NCBI RefSeq assembly: GCF_946885885.1
Contig: NZ_CAMPHN010000068.1
Coordinates: 1 to 21,960 of the forward strand
Direction of reading: 5' to 3'
DNA: 21,960 bases
Source: an uncultured Pseudomonas sp.
GTDB taxonomy: Bacteria; Pseudomonadota; Gammaproteobacteria; Pseudomonadales; Pseudomonadaceae
The position numbers and the translations under genes are program-made. The notes beneath the pieces were generated by a model. It saw nothing but the letters and a program-made list of their open reading frames with translations, was not told where the DNA came from and searched no databases. This document shows, in pieces, positions 1 through 7,577 of this stretch (position 1 is the stretch's first letter; each line of letters opens with the position of its first letter).

Positions 1-3000
1 GTGCCGGGGGCGTAGGCGATGCTGTAGTTGTCCAACCCCGCGCCGCTGGCAGCGCTGGCCAGGATGCCGTGGCTGGCACCGCTGTAAGTGCCGGCGGCCT
101 GGGTGCCGGAGACCGTGGTGTTGCCATTCTGCAGCAGCGTCACGTCGTCGATGCGGTCGTCACCGACTAGGCCGCTGGCGGTGAAGGCGCTGGTGCCCAG
201 GGACAAGGCCGTGCCGTAAGTGGTGCGCTGGTCCTGGGCGGTGACGGTGAGTGCCTTCGGGTCGATGCTGCCCACCTCGCCGCTCGCTTGGGCGATCTGG
301 TAGCCATAGACCGGCTTGCCGCCGTTTTCGGCGCTGACGATGCTCAGTCCGGCGGAGGTCACCGTTTTACCAGCGCCGACGTTGGACGTGTCGTAACTGC
401 CTGTGGTCGGCATGTTCAGCAGCACCGTATCGCCATCGAGGCTGCCCGACACCGAATAATTAGCGGCCGACAGGGTAGCCGTGGTCGTGCCGTCATAGGT
501 CTTGGCGACGGTACCGACGAGTTGGGCATTGAGGGTCGGTGCCAGGCTGTAGAGGAAGCCATTGCCGCTGCCCGCCACCGGGGTGCTGCCGTAGCTGGCG
601 TTGTATTGCTTGAAGTCGTAGTCCAGGCCGCCGCGGGTATCGCCCGTGGGGTTCGCCGACCACACCAGCCAGCGCCCATTGGGGGTAGAAAGCGCGTTGC
701 TCCCCACATTGTTGGTGAATGTCTGCCCGGCCAGCTCGATGGCGATGCCGCTGGCCTGGGAGGTGATGCCGGCGTTCAGGGTCAGGTTGTTGCCGGCCTC
801 CAGCTTCAGCGCGCCGTCCACCGAGATGGCACTGTTGACCGTGATGTCGTTGCTGGCCTGCAGGGTCAGGGTGCTGCCGGCGACGGCGGCTCTGGCGATA
901 GCACCGGGGCTCACCGCTTGGTTGCCGGCGCTGTTGTTCAGCGTGTCGGCGAAGTCGGCGCCGCGCTGCACCAGCCACAGGCTGCCAGCGCCGCTCTGGC
1001 CATTGACGGTGGCACTCGGCGAACGCACCAGGAAGTTGTTGCCCGTCAGCAACTGGATGCCGCCGGAGCTGAGTTCATCGCCGGCCTGCAAGCCCACCAG
1101 GGAGTTGCTGGCGGAGGCGAAGCCCGTCAGGCCGGTGCTGCCGCTGCCGATGGCCACGGCGCCGACATTCGGCGTGGAACCGTCGCCACTCCAGTTGTAG
1201 TAGGGCACCAGATAGTCGTGGTTGGGCAGCGCGTAAACGCCCCGGCGGGTCAGGCGATTGTTGGCGGAGCCATAGAAGGTGTTGCTGGCGCTGGTCAGGC
1301 CGACCAGGGGTGCGTTGCTGTCGATCAGGGTGATGGAGCCGGCGCTGTTGATGCCATTCGGGTTGTAGGCTGAGTAGCCGTAGATCACGAAACTGCCGTT
1401 GCCCAGGTCGAGCACGCCGCCTTCCGCACCCAGCTGTGCCCGCCGGTAGCCGCCGACCAGGGCGTTCGTCGAGTCGATGCTGCCGACGAAGCTGCCGTCA
1501 TTGCTGCCAACCGCCACGTAGCCCTGGCGGTCTCCCCAGAACGGGCTGTGGACGACGAACTTGCCGTTGCTCAGCACGGTGATACTCGGGCTCATGGTGC
1601 CGACCATCGAGTTGCTGCTGTCGAACGTGCCGGTGCTGGCGGCGCTGCCGTCACGCCACGCCACGTTCCCCGTTTCGTCATGCCACTGAGCGTTGCGGAT
1701 CAGGTAGTTGCCGCCCGCCAGGGCGACGATGCCGCCATTGCCGACCTCGTCGTTGTCCAGGTCGCCGACCATGGAGTTGCTGGTCGATACGGCCCCGACG
1801 GTGCTGCCATTGCCGTTGGCCCAGGTGACCGCACCGGCCCGGCTGATGCCGTTTAGCACATCATTCCAGTGCTGGTTGGTCACTACATAGTGGCCATTGG
1901 TGAGGGCGGTGGCGGACAGGCCGACATGGTCGTAGGCGGTGCTGCCCACCAGGGAATTGCCCGCATTGATCAGGCCGACCGTACCGCCGTTGCTATTACC
2001 CCAGGTGGAGGCTCCTACCTCCGGGTTAATGCCATCGCTCCAATAGGGGCTGCTCACCACGTAGTGGCCGTTGCTGAGGGCCGTGGAGGTCAGGCCCACC
2101 CGGTCGTAGGCCGCGCTGCCCACCAGGGAGTTGGCGGCGCTGACGACGCCCGCCGTGCCGCCATTGCCGTTGCCCCAGGTGGCGGCGCCCACTTCCGGGT
2201 TGAGGCCGTCGCTCCAGTAGGGGTTGTTGACCACGTAGTTGCCGTTGCTGAGGACGGTGACCCCGAGGCTGCCGACCCGGTCGTTGGCGGTGCTGCCGAT
2301 CAGGGAGTTGCCGGCGCCGATGACGCCGGCCGTGGGGCCGGTACCACTCATCCAGGTGGCGGCGCCGGCACTGCTATTCCAGTAGCCACTGGTCACCACC
2401 ACGTCGCCGTTGGTCAGCTCGGCATAGCTCGGCTTGTCGCCGTAGGGGTGGTTGGAGACATAGCCCACCCGGTCCGCCGCAAAGCTGCCGATCAGTGAGT
2501 TGCTGGCATCGACCACGCCGGTGGTGGCGGCGGAACCGCTCATCCAGGTGACGGCGCCGGTATCGAGGGTCGGCGTCAGGTGCCAGTGCTTGCTGAAGAC
2601 CAGCACGTTGCCATTGCTAAGGCTGACGACGCCGCTGTTGAAGTTGCTGTCGGTGCCGACGAAATCGTTGGTCTGGCTGCCCACCATGGAGTTGGCCGCA
2701 CCGATCACGCCCACGGTCGGGCCATTCTGGCTCATCCAGGTGACGGCGCCGGCATCGACGGCAGCGCCATTGTCCCAGAGGCTGCTCCAGGTGATCGCAT
2801 TGCCCTGGTCCAGCGCCAGGATGTTGGTGCCCACATGGTCGCCCGCCGTGCTGCCGACCAGAGAGTTGCTGGCGCTGACCACGCCGGAAGTGGCCTGGTT
2901 GGCATAGCCGAAAGTGACGGCACCGGCGCCGACCGCGCCGCCATTGTTCCAGTAGGCGGAGCCGACCAGGTAGTTGCCATTGGCGAGCGTGTTGATCCGC

Positions 3001-4895
3001 AGGCCCACCCGGTCACTGGCGGTGCTGCCGGTGAGGGAGTTGGCGGCGGTGACGAAGCCCGACAGGCCGGTGGTGCCATTGAACCAGGTCACCGCGCCGA
3101 CATCGGTCAGCGCACCGTTGTCCCAATACGGGCTGGCCACCGCCACGTTGCTGCCGGCCAGCGCCGCTAAGCCGCCGGAGCCGATGCCGTCGTCCGCGGC
3201 GTTGCCGTAGAGGGCCGAGATCAGTCCCCCGGTCGTGCCGTTGTATAGGAAAACTGCGCCGGTGCGGATGTTGCCAAAATGGGCACCGGACGCGCTGACG
3301 GCGATATTGCCGTTGTCCAGCTGCACGATGTTGCCGTCGCCATGCTGAGCGCCGGGTTGCGGGTTGGGGTCCGCCAGGTCGATGTAGAACTGGTCGCTCA
3401 CGGTATCGGTGATCACCAGATTGGTGGGGTCGAAGAGCACCTCGCCGCCCTGGCCGGCATTGACCTGCCCGCCGTAGTTGAGGGTGCCCTTGCTCGATAC
3501 CTCGATGAAGCCGCGCTCGCCGGTGCTGGCCTGGCCGCGGAAGTCGGTGCGCTCGTCGGACCAGACCACGATGTCGCTGTCCGCACCCTTGGCGCTGAGG
3601 TTGCTGTGGGCGTTCACGCTGGTGGTGCGGGCGTTGCTCACCTCAGGGTTGGCCCCGTGGGCATCGCCGCCAATGCGGATCGAACCGCCCTTCTTCGTAC
3701 CGTCGGCCTTTACGGTGGCGGCCGCCAGGTTCACCGTCTGCCCGGTGACGGTGATGTCGCCGGCGCGCTGGCCGTTGGCGCTCAAACTGCCGGAAATAAA
3801 TGTCGAGTCGCCGCCGTTGACGCGGATGGAGCCGCCCTGCGCCGAGCCGTTGGCGGTGATCTGCCCCTGGGTGGTCTGCTGGGCGCCATGGCTGGCATCC
3901 ACCGTCACTTCGCCGCCATCGCCGTCGGCATGGATGGTGCCGGCCTGGATGACGCCCTGGCCGGCCAGGCTGATGCGGCCACCGGTTTCGCCGCTGGCGT
4001 CCAGGGTGCCGGCGTTGACCAGCCTGTCGCCTTCCAGGCGGATGACGCCATTGCGATTGCTCAACGAGCCGGCCTCGATCACCCCTTCGTTATTCACCAC
4101 CGAATTCAACAGGCCCTCGGCCGCCTTGGCGGTAAGGATCACCTGGCCGCCCTCGGCCTGAATCAGCTGCTTGTTCTGGGCCAGGGCCTGAAGGGCGCCT
4201 TTGTCCACCTGAACGCTGAGCAACTGGTCGCCGGCAAAGTCCAGGCTCACCTGCTCGCCGGCCGCCAGGGCCACGCTGCCGAGCCTGGCGGCTATCGTTC
4301 CCTCGTTGCTGACCTGTCCGCCCAACAGCGCCACATAGCCGCCGTCCTGCGCCGTCAGGCTGCCCTGGTTCACCACGCTGCCGCCGGTACCGCTGAAGCT
4401 GTAGTTGCCCGCCGCGAAATCCTGGTCCGAGATATCCAGGCTCGAAGCCACCAGCCCTCCCGCATTTACCTGGGCGCCCTGGCCGAACAGGATGCCGTTG
4501 GGGTTGACCAGAAACACCTGGCCGTTGGCTTGCAGGGTGCCGTAGATGCTCGATGGATCGCTGCCCACCACTCGGTTCAAGGCGATGGCGCTGCTATTGG
4601 GCTGGACGAAGCTGACCGTCTCCCCCTGGGCGACGTTGAAACTGTTCCAGTTGATCGCCAGGTTCTGCGACGACTGGGTCACCGTCATGGTGCCGTCGGT
4701 GCTGGCGATGCTGCCCTGGCCCAGGCTCACCTGGCCGTCCGTGGGCAAGGCCAGGGCCTGGCCGGCTGTCCCGGCCAGAAGGGCCGCGACCAGGGCCTTG
4801 CCCTTCGACTGCTTGCCCCGCCCACGGGCGGTTTCGGGAGCCGGCACGTAGGCGCCGTGGGCAGCGTTCCAGATCAGGCGATAGGCGTGGTTCAT
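1..4895 (-). CDS. Two-partner secretion exoprotein (TpsA, filamentous haemagglutinin/HMW1-like adhesin), C-terminus beyond window
   Basis: Large secreted adhesin, predicted to be exported by Sec and then through the TpsB pore encoded just upstream. The ATG at 4895 follows an AAGG Shine-Dalgarno, and 1631 codons are open to the left edge. Residues 1-28 resemble an extended signal peptide region (YRLIWN near the start), followed by a hydrophobic stretch with likely cleavage after ALA at 47-49. Residues about 50-300 form the TPS/haemagglutinin N-terminal domain, with VNPNGILFGQGAQVN at 130-144 as the family hallmark. A beta-helix-like Gly/Asn/Ala-rich region follows. About 13 repeats of 49-64 residues (nt about 3217-950) share an N-S-L-V-G-S..D-x-V-G start and a G-A-V-T-W core. 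A YDG-type module (KTYDGTTTATL) and an MBG-like module (KALTV..TTYG) end the visible part. Adhesin function is inferred from the family; the ligand is unknown. Confidence 0.95.
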   Translation of the reverse strand, partial: MNHAYRLIWNAAHGAYVPAPETARGRGKQSKGKALVAALLAGTAGQALALPTDGQVSLGQGSIASTDGTMTVTQSSQNLAINWNSFNVAQGETVSFVQPNSSAIALNRVVGSDPSSIYGTLQANGQVFLVNPNGILFGQGAQVNAGGLVASSLDISDQDFAAGNYSFSGTGGSVVNQGSLTAQDGGYVALLGGQVSNEGTIAARLGSVALAAGEQVSLDFAGDQLLSVQVDKGALQALAQNKQLIQAEGGQVILTAKAAEGLLNSVVNNEGVIEAGSLSNRNGVIRLEGDRLVNAGTLDASGETGGRISLAGQGVIQAGTIHADGDGGEVTVDASHGAQQTTQGQITANGSAQGGSIRVNGGDSTFISGSLSANGQRAGDITVTGQTVNLAAATVKADGTKKGGSIRIGGDAHGANPEVSNARTTSVNAHSNLSAKGADSDIVVWSDERTDFRGQASTGERGFIEVSSKGTLNYGGQVNAGQGGEVLFDPTNLVITDTVSDQFYIDLADPNPQPGAQHGDGNIVQLDNGNIAVSASGAHFGNIRTGAVFLYNGTTGGLISALYGNAADDGIGSGGLAALAGSNVAVASPYWDNGALTDVGAVTWFNGTTGLSGFVTAANSLTGSTASDRVGLRINTLANGNYLVGSAYWNNGGAVGAGAVTFGYANQATSGVVSASNSLVGSTAGDHVGTNILALDQGNAITWSSLWDNGAAVDAGAVTWMSQNGPTVGVIGAANSMVGSQTNDFVGTDSNFNSGVVSLSNGNVLVFSKHWHLTPTLDTGAVTWMSGSAATTGVVDASNSLIGSFAADRVGYVSNHPYGDKPSYAELTNGDVVVTSGYWNSSAGAATWMSGTGPTAGVIGAGNSLIGSTANDRVGSLGVTVLSNGNYVVNNPYWSDGLNPEVGAATWGNGNGGTAGVVSAANSLVGSAAYDRVGLTSTALSNGHYVVSSPYWSDGINPEVGASTWGNSNGGTVGLINAGNSLVGSTAYDHVGLSATALTNGHYVVTNQHWNDVLNGISRAGAVTWANGNGSTVGAVSTSNSMVGDLDNDEVGNGGIVALAGGNYLIRNAQWHDETGNVAWRDGSAASTGTFDSSNSMVGTMSPSITVLSNGKFVVHSPFWGDRQGYVAVGSNDGSFVGSIDSTNALVGGYRRAQLGAEGGVLDLGNGSFVIYGYSAYNPNGINSAGSITLIDSNAPLVGLTSASNTFYGSANNRLTRRGVYALPNHDYLVPYYNWSGDGSTPNVGAVAIGSGSTGLTGFASASNSLVGLQAGDELSSGGIQLLTGNNFLVRSPSATVNGQSGAGSLWLVQRGADFADTLNNSAGNQAVSPGAIARAAVAGSTLTLQASNDITVNSAISVDGALKLEAGNNLTLNAGITSQASGIAIELAGQTFTNNVGSNALSTPNGRWLVWSANPTGDTRGGLDYDFKQYNASYGSTPVAGSGNGFLYSLAPTLNAQLVGTVAKTYDGTTTATLSAANYSVSGSLDGDTVLLNMPTTGSYDTSNVGAGKTVTSAGLSIVSAENGGKPVYGYQIAQASGEVGSIDPKALTVTAQDQRTTYGTALSLGTSAFTASGLVGDDRIDDVTLLQNGNTTVSGTQAAGTYSGASHGILASAASGAGLDNYSIAYAPG
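950..3217 (-). repeat. About 13 tandem protein repeats (49-64 aa) inside the TpsA exoprotein
   Basis: Each unit begins with a variant of NS(L/M)(V/I)GS-xxxDxVG. It continues with a hydrophobic LxNGxYVV strand, a (S/N)P(Y/H)W(S/N)(D/N)G turn and a GA(V/A)TW strand, and closes with TxGVVSA(A/S)N. Units around nt 1870-2330 are the most alike, and the outer units are diverged. Unit length near 58 residues and the strand-turn pattern suggest beta-propeller or beta-helix blades, which is inference. The similarity extends to the DNA (recurrent ccaccagggagtt-type stretches), so unequal recombination could change repeat number. Confidence 0.85.
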
Positions 4896-4918
4896 GGTGT
4901 TGGCCTTGAGAGTCGTTT

Positions 4919-6577
4919 TCAGAAGTGCTTCACGGTCTGCAGCCAGAAGCGCGGGCTGCGATCGTTATCAGAGGTCGGTTCGGCGCCTGTGCGCCAGGCC
5001 GCAAAGGCCTGCAGGCTGATGTCCGCCGGCAACGACAAGGCCACCCCCAGCCCGGCCCCGGAGAGCGTGCGGCTGTTCTCGGTGGTGCCGGCCACGGGAC
5101 GGTGGCTGATCCGGCCGCCGCCCGCGTCGTAAAAGCCGAATAGTTGCCAAGCGGGTGCGGGGGAATAGCGCAGTTCCAGGTTCACCAGCCAGGCATCGTC
5201 GGCGGCGGCTTCGCCCTGGGGATAGGCGCGCACACCGTAGGCGCCGCCCAGGCTGAATTTTTCGGAGGAGTCGAGATTCTTCGCCGCCCCCTGGCCGGAT
5301 ACTCGACCCTGGAAGTTGAACCTGTCGGTGAGCCGTTGCAGGCGAGTGAACTGGAAGGCGAGCTTCGCGTATGTCCCCTGAGTGTCCAGCCCGGCGTCAT
5401 CGAGGGCGGCGCTGGCCGCATCCAGTTTCAGCTTCCCGGTCACCAGGCTGGCGCTGTATTGCGTGGCACCGCCGCCCAGCAGGCCGTCCTGATGGTCGCC
5501 ACTCAACCCCAGGCTCCAGACGTCCAGGGTTTTGTCGATGACCGTGTCGGTGATATCGACCTGATCTTCGAGCACCTTGCGCTCGTAGGTCAGTTGACCG
5601 TTGAGCCGGGTCTGGCGGCTGCGCAACAGCGGCTGCAGGACATAGGCGGAAGCGATGCTGGCCTTGCCATGGGCGTTCAGCGCCTCGAAATCTTCGCCCA
5701 GCTCGTAACGCATCGCCGACCAGGCCAGGCCGACCTGGGTGGCGTAGGCACCCACCGGCAACTGGTAGGCGAGGCGCCCGTAACTCATGCCAGCGCCGGA
5801 CGTCAGGCCGCGCAGGCTCAGGGTATCGCCAAGACCGGCGGGGCTGTTGATGGCGAGGTTGGCGCCGAGCCGTTTGCCGCCGGTGTAGCTGTTGTCGAAG
5901 TTATCGGCTTCCAGGCTGCCGGCCAGCCGGGGGCCGGGGCCCAGGGATACATCCAGGTCGGTGAGGCCGACGGAGGCACCGGGCTTGAGGGTGGAGCGGA
6001 CTTCGACACCGGGCAGATCGTTGAGCAACAGCAGAGTCCGCTCCAGGGGTTCAGCCTGAACCGCATCGCCTGGCTGCAGGTCATTCAATTGGCGCTGCGC
6101 CACGGCGTCGCCGAGCAGCGAGCGGTTGTCCATTTCTATCTTGCCCAGGCGCCCTTCGAGAACGGCGATGGTCAACAGACCATCTTTGATGTCCTGGGCC
6201 GGCAGATAGGCCCGGGCCAACAGATAGCCGTGGTCGCGGAAATGACGGGTGATGCGCTCGGCCAAGCCCTGCAGTTCGGCCAGGCTCCACTCGCGGCCCG
6301 TACTGTCCGCGACCAGCTCCAGCAGTTGCGCTTCGCTGAACACCTGGGCACCAGTAATACGGAATGCCTTGACGAACACCTTGACGTCATCAGGCAGGGC
6401 CATGGCCGGGCGAGCCGGTGCAGGCTCGGGCAGTACGCCATTGGTGGCTGGCGGCAGACTGAGTGGCGGTTTGATGCTTTCCAGCATCTGCCCGGCATCG
6501 GGGGGCTGGGCGGCCATGGCAGCCTGGGCGAAACACAGGGCGACTGCGACTACTCTCCTGCATCCTGTGGGTTTCAT
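4919..6577 (-). CDS. TpsB outer-membrane transporter (ShlB/FhaC/HecB family)
   Basis: Omp85-superfamily pore that secretes and sometimes activates its TpsA partner. The chosen ATG at 6577 gives 552 residues, normal for the family, and has AGGA five bases upstream. The open frame extends to 6682, but the longer forms lack a leader. Residues 1-23 are a signal peptide (a hydrophobic VVAVALCFAQAAMA run). A proline-rich linker precedes a POTRA-type domain at about 65-145 (VFVKAFRITGAQVFSE to VLEGRLGKIE). The 16-stranded barrel domain follows, with the loop-6 signature as GVRAYPQGEA (VRAY rather than the commoner VRGY), FYDAG, and a C-terminal Phe (VKHF) as in outer-membrane barrels. Its stop lies 23 nt before the exoprotein start, so the two are almost certainly one operon. 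Confidence 0.95.
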   Translation of the reverse strand: MKPTGCRRVVAVALCFAQAAMAAQPPDAGQMLESIKPPLSLPPATNGVLPEPAPARPAMALPDDVKVFVKAFRITGAQVFSEAQLLELVADSTGREWSLAELQGLAERITRHFRDHGYLLARAYLPAQDIKDGLLTIAVLEGRLGKIEMDNRSLLGDAVAQRQLNDLQPGDAVQAEPLERTLLLLNDLPGVEVRSTLKPGASVGLTDLDVSLGPGPRLAGSLEADNFDNSYTGGKRLGANLAINSPAGLGDTLSLRGLTSGAGMSYGRLAYQLPVGAYATQVGLAWSAMRYELGEDFEALNAHGKASIASAYVLQPLLRSRQTRLNGQLTYERKVLEDQVDITDTVIDKTLDVWSLGLSGDHQDGLLGGGATQYSASLVTGKLKLDAASAALDDAGLDTQGTYAKLAFQFTRLQRLTDRFNFQGRVSGQGAAKNLDSSEKFSLGGAYGVRAYPQGEAAADDAWLVNLELRYSPAPAWQLFGFYDAGGGRISHRPVAGTTENSRTLSGAGLGVALSLPADISLQAFAAWRTGAEPTSDNDRSPRFWLQTVKHF

Positions 6578-6644
6578 GAAATTCCTGCCTCGCATAATGG
6601 GTCCGCTTTGCTGGAAGGCATGATCACATGGCCGTTTTAGGGGC

Positions 6645-6678
6645 ACTTTGCCGGCAGCCGGGAAGACTTTGCCGACAG
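6645..6678. promoter_or_regulatory. 13-bp direct repeat with 21-bp spacing in the divergent tpsB / response-regulator intergenic region
   Basis: ACTTTGCCGGCAG (6645-6657) and ACTTTGCCGACAG (6666-6678) differ at one base and lie exactly 21 bp apart, about two helical turns. A weaker third match, CTTTGCTGG, is at 6606-6614. AraC-family proteins commonly bind direct repeats on one DNA face with this spacing, and the gene on the right encodes a REC-AraC protein. That this is its operator is inference. Confidence 0.45.
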
Positions 6679-6761
6679 ACAATTTTTTTCCCCATGCCTG
6701 GGAGAGGGAGGCGTTCTGGGCTCTAATACCGGCTCAGCCATCCACACAAGACCCTGCCGGC

Positions 6762-7577
6762 ATGCGCATTTCCAGCAATCCGAAGATCCTGCTCATCGAC
6801 GACTCGGTGGCCGACCTGCGGGTGCTGACAGAATTTCTGTCAGCTCGGGGCCTGGACATAGTGGTGGCGTTCGACGGCAAGGATGGCTACCGCAAGGCCC
6901 AGCTGCTGCGTCCCGACCTTATCCTGCTGGATGTGCATATGCCCGGCAGCGATGGCTTCGCTACGTGCCGGTTGCTCAAAGCCAACCCGGAGACCAGTGC
7001 CATCCCGGTGATTTTCCTGACGGCGGCCAATCAACCGCAAGACCGACTGGCGGGCCTGACCCTGGGGGCGGTGGATTACATCGCCAAGCCGCTGATCGAT
7101 GAGGCAGAAGTAGTCGCCCGAGTGCGTATCCACTTGGACCTCGCCCGCCGTCTGCGCGCCATCGCCCCGCCCACCGCACCCGCGGTCCCGGATACCCGGC
7201 CAGAAGCGGTGTTGGTGAAGGCGGCCACCGACCTGCTGCGTCGGGATCTGCGCCAACCGCCATCGCCGGAAATGTTGGCGCGCCAGTGCGGTACCAATGA
7301 AACCCGCCTCAATGAAGCCTTCCACAAGATCGTCGGCATGCCGATCTATGCCTGGCTGCGCGAGGAACGTCTCAGCCAGGCCCGGGGGCTGCTGGCCCGC
7401 ACCGAGACGCCCATCGGCGACATCGGCGATCATCTGGGCTACACCAATGCCGCCAGTTTTTCCAAAGCCGTGCGGGAACGTTTCGGCTGTTCGCCGCGGG
7501 AGTTGCGTAGCCGCCTGCGGGATTCGACTGACAATGAGGATTGCTTACAACAAGGCGCCGCGGACGATGCTTCCTGA
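6762..7577 (+). CDS. Response regulator with REC and AraC-type DNA-binding domains
   Basis: DNA-binding response regulator of 271 residues from the ATG at 6762. The frame is open from 6648, but the extra N-terminus has no domain content. The receiver domain (about 7-125) has the acidic pair D13-D14, the phospho-acceptor D57 in LLDVHMPGSDG, T87 and K109 in AKP. The C-terminal domain (about 165-260) is an AraC double helix-turn-helix, with YAWLREERLSQARGLL, IGDIGDHLGYTNAASFSKAV and the RFGCSPRELR ending. It reads away from the two-partner secretion operon and overlaps the next kinase gene by 11 nt, so the kinase is its probable partner. Likely target: the divergent adhesin operon, by position and the direct repeat between them (inference). 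The Shine-Dalgarno is weak. Confidence 0.93.
   Translation: MRISSNPKILLIDDSVADLRVLTEFLSARGLDIVVAFDGKDGYRKAQLLRPDLILLDVHMPGSDGFATCRLLKANPETSAIPVIFLTAANQPQDRLAGLTLGAVDYIAKPLIDEAEVVARVRIHLDLARRLRAIAPPTAPAVPDTRPEAVLVKAATDLLRRDLRQPPSPEMLARQCGTNETRLNEAFHKIVGMPIYAWLREERLSQARGLLARTETPIGDIGDHLGYTNAASFSKAVRERFGCSPRELRSRLRDSTDNEDCLQQGAADDAS

Noticed and set aside
950..3217. Regularly spaced similar DNA units resembling a repeat array
   Set aside because: The period varies (about 150-190 bp) and the units translate in frame as protein repeats of TpsA. There are no short identical repeats with unique spacers, so this is not CRISPR.
288..6640. Long plus-strand open frames opposite the TpsA/TpsB genes (for example 3279-5132 and 5144-6640)
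   Set aside because: They are antisense shadows created by G/C-biased codons of real minus-strand genes. They lack Shine-Dalgarno sites and domains, and their composition is low-complexity Ala/Gly/Val.
7297..7566. Upstream extension of the hybrid kinase frame
   Set aside because: It overlaps the AraC domain of the response regulator in another frame and encodes no leader. The signal peptide begins at the ATG at 7567.
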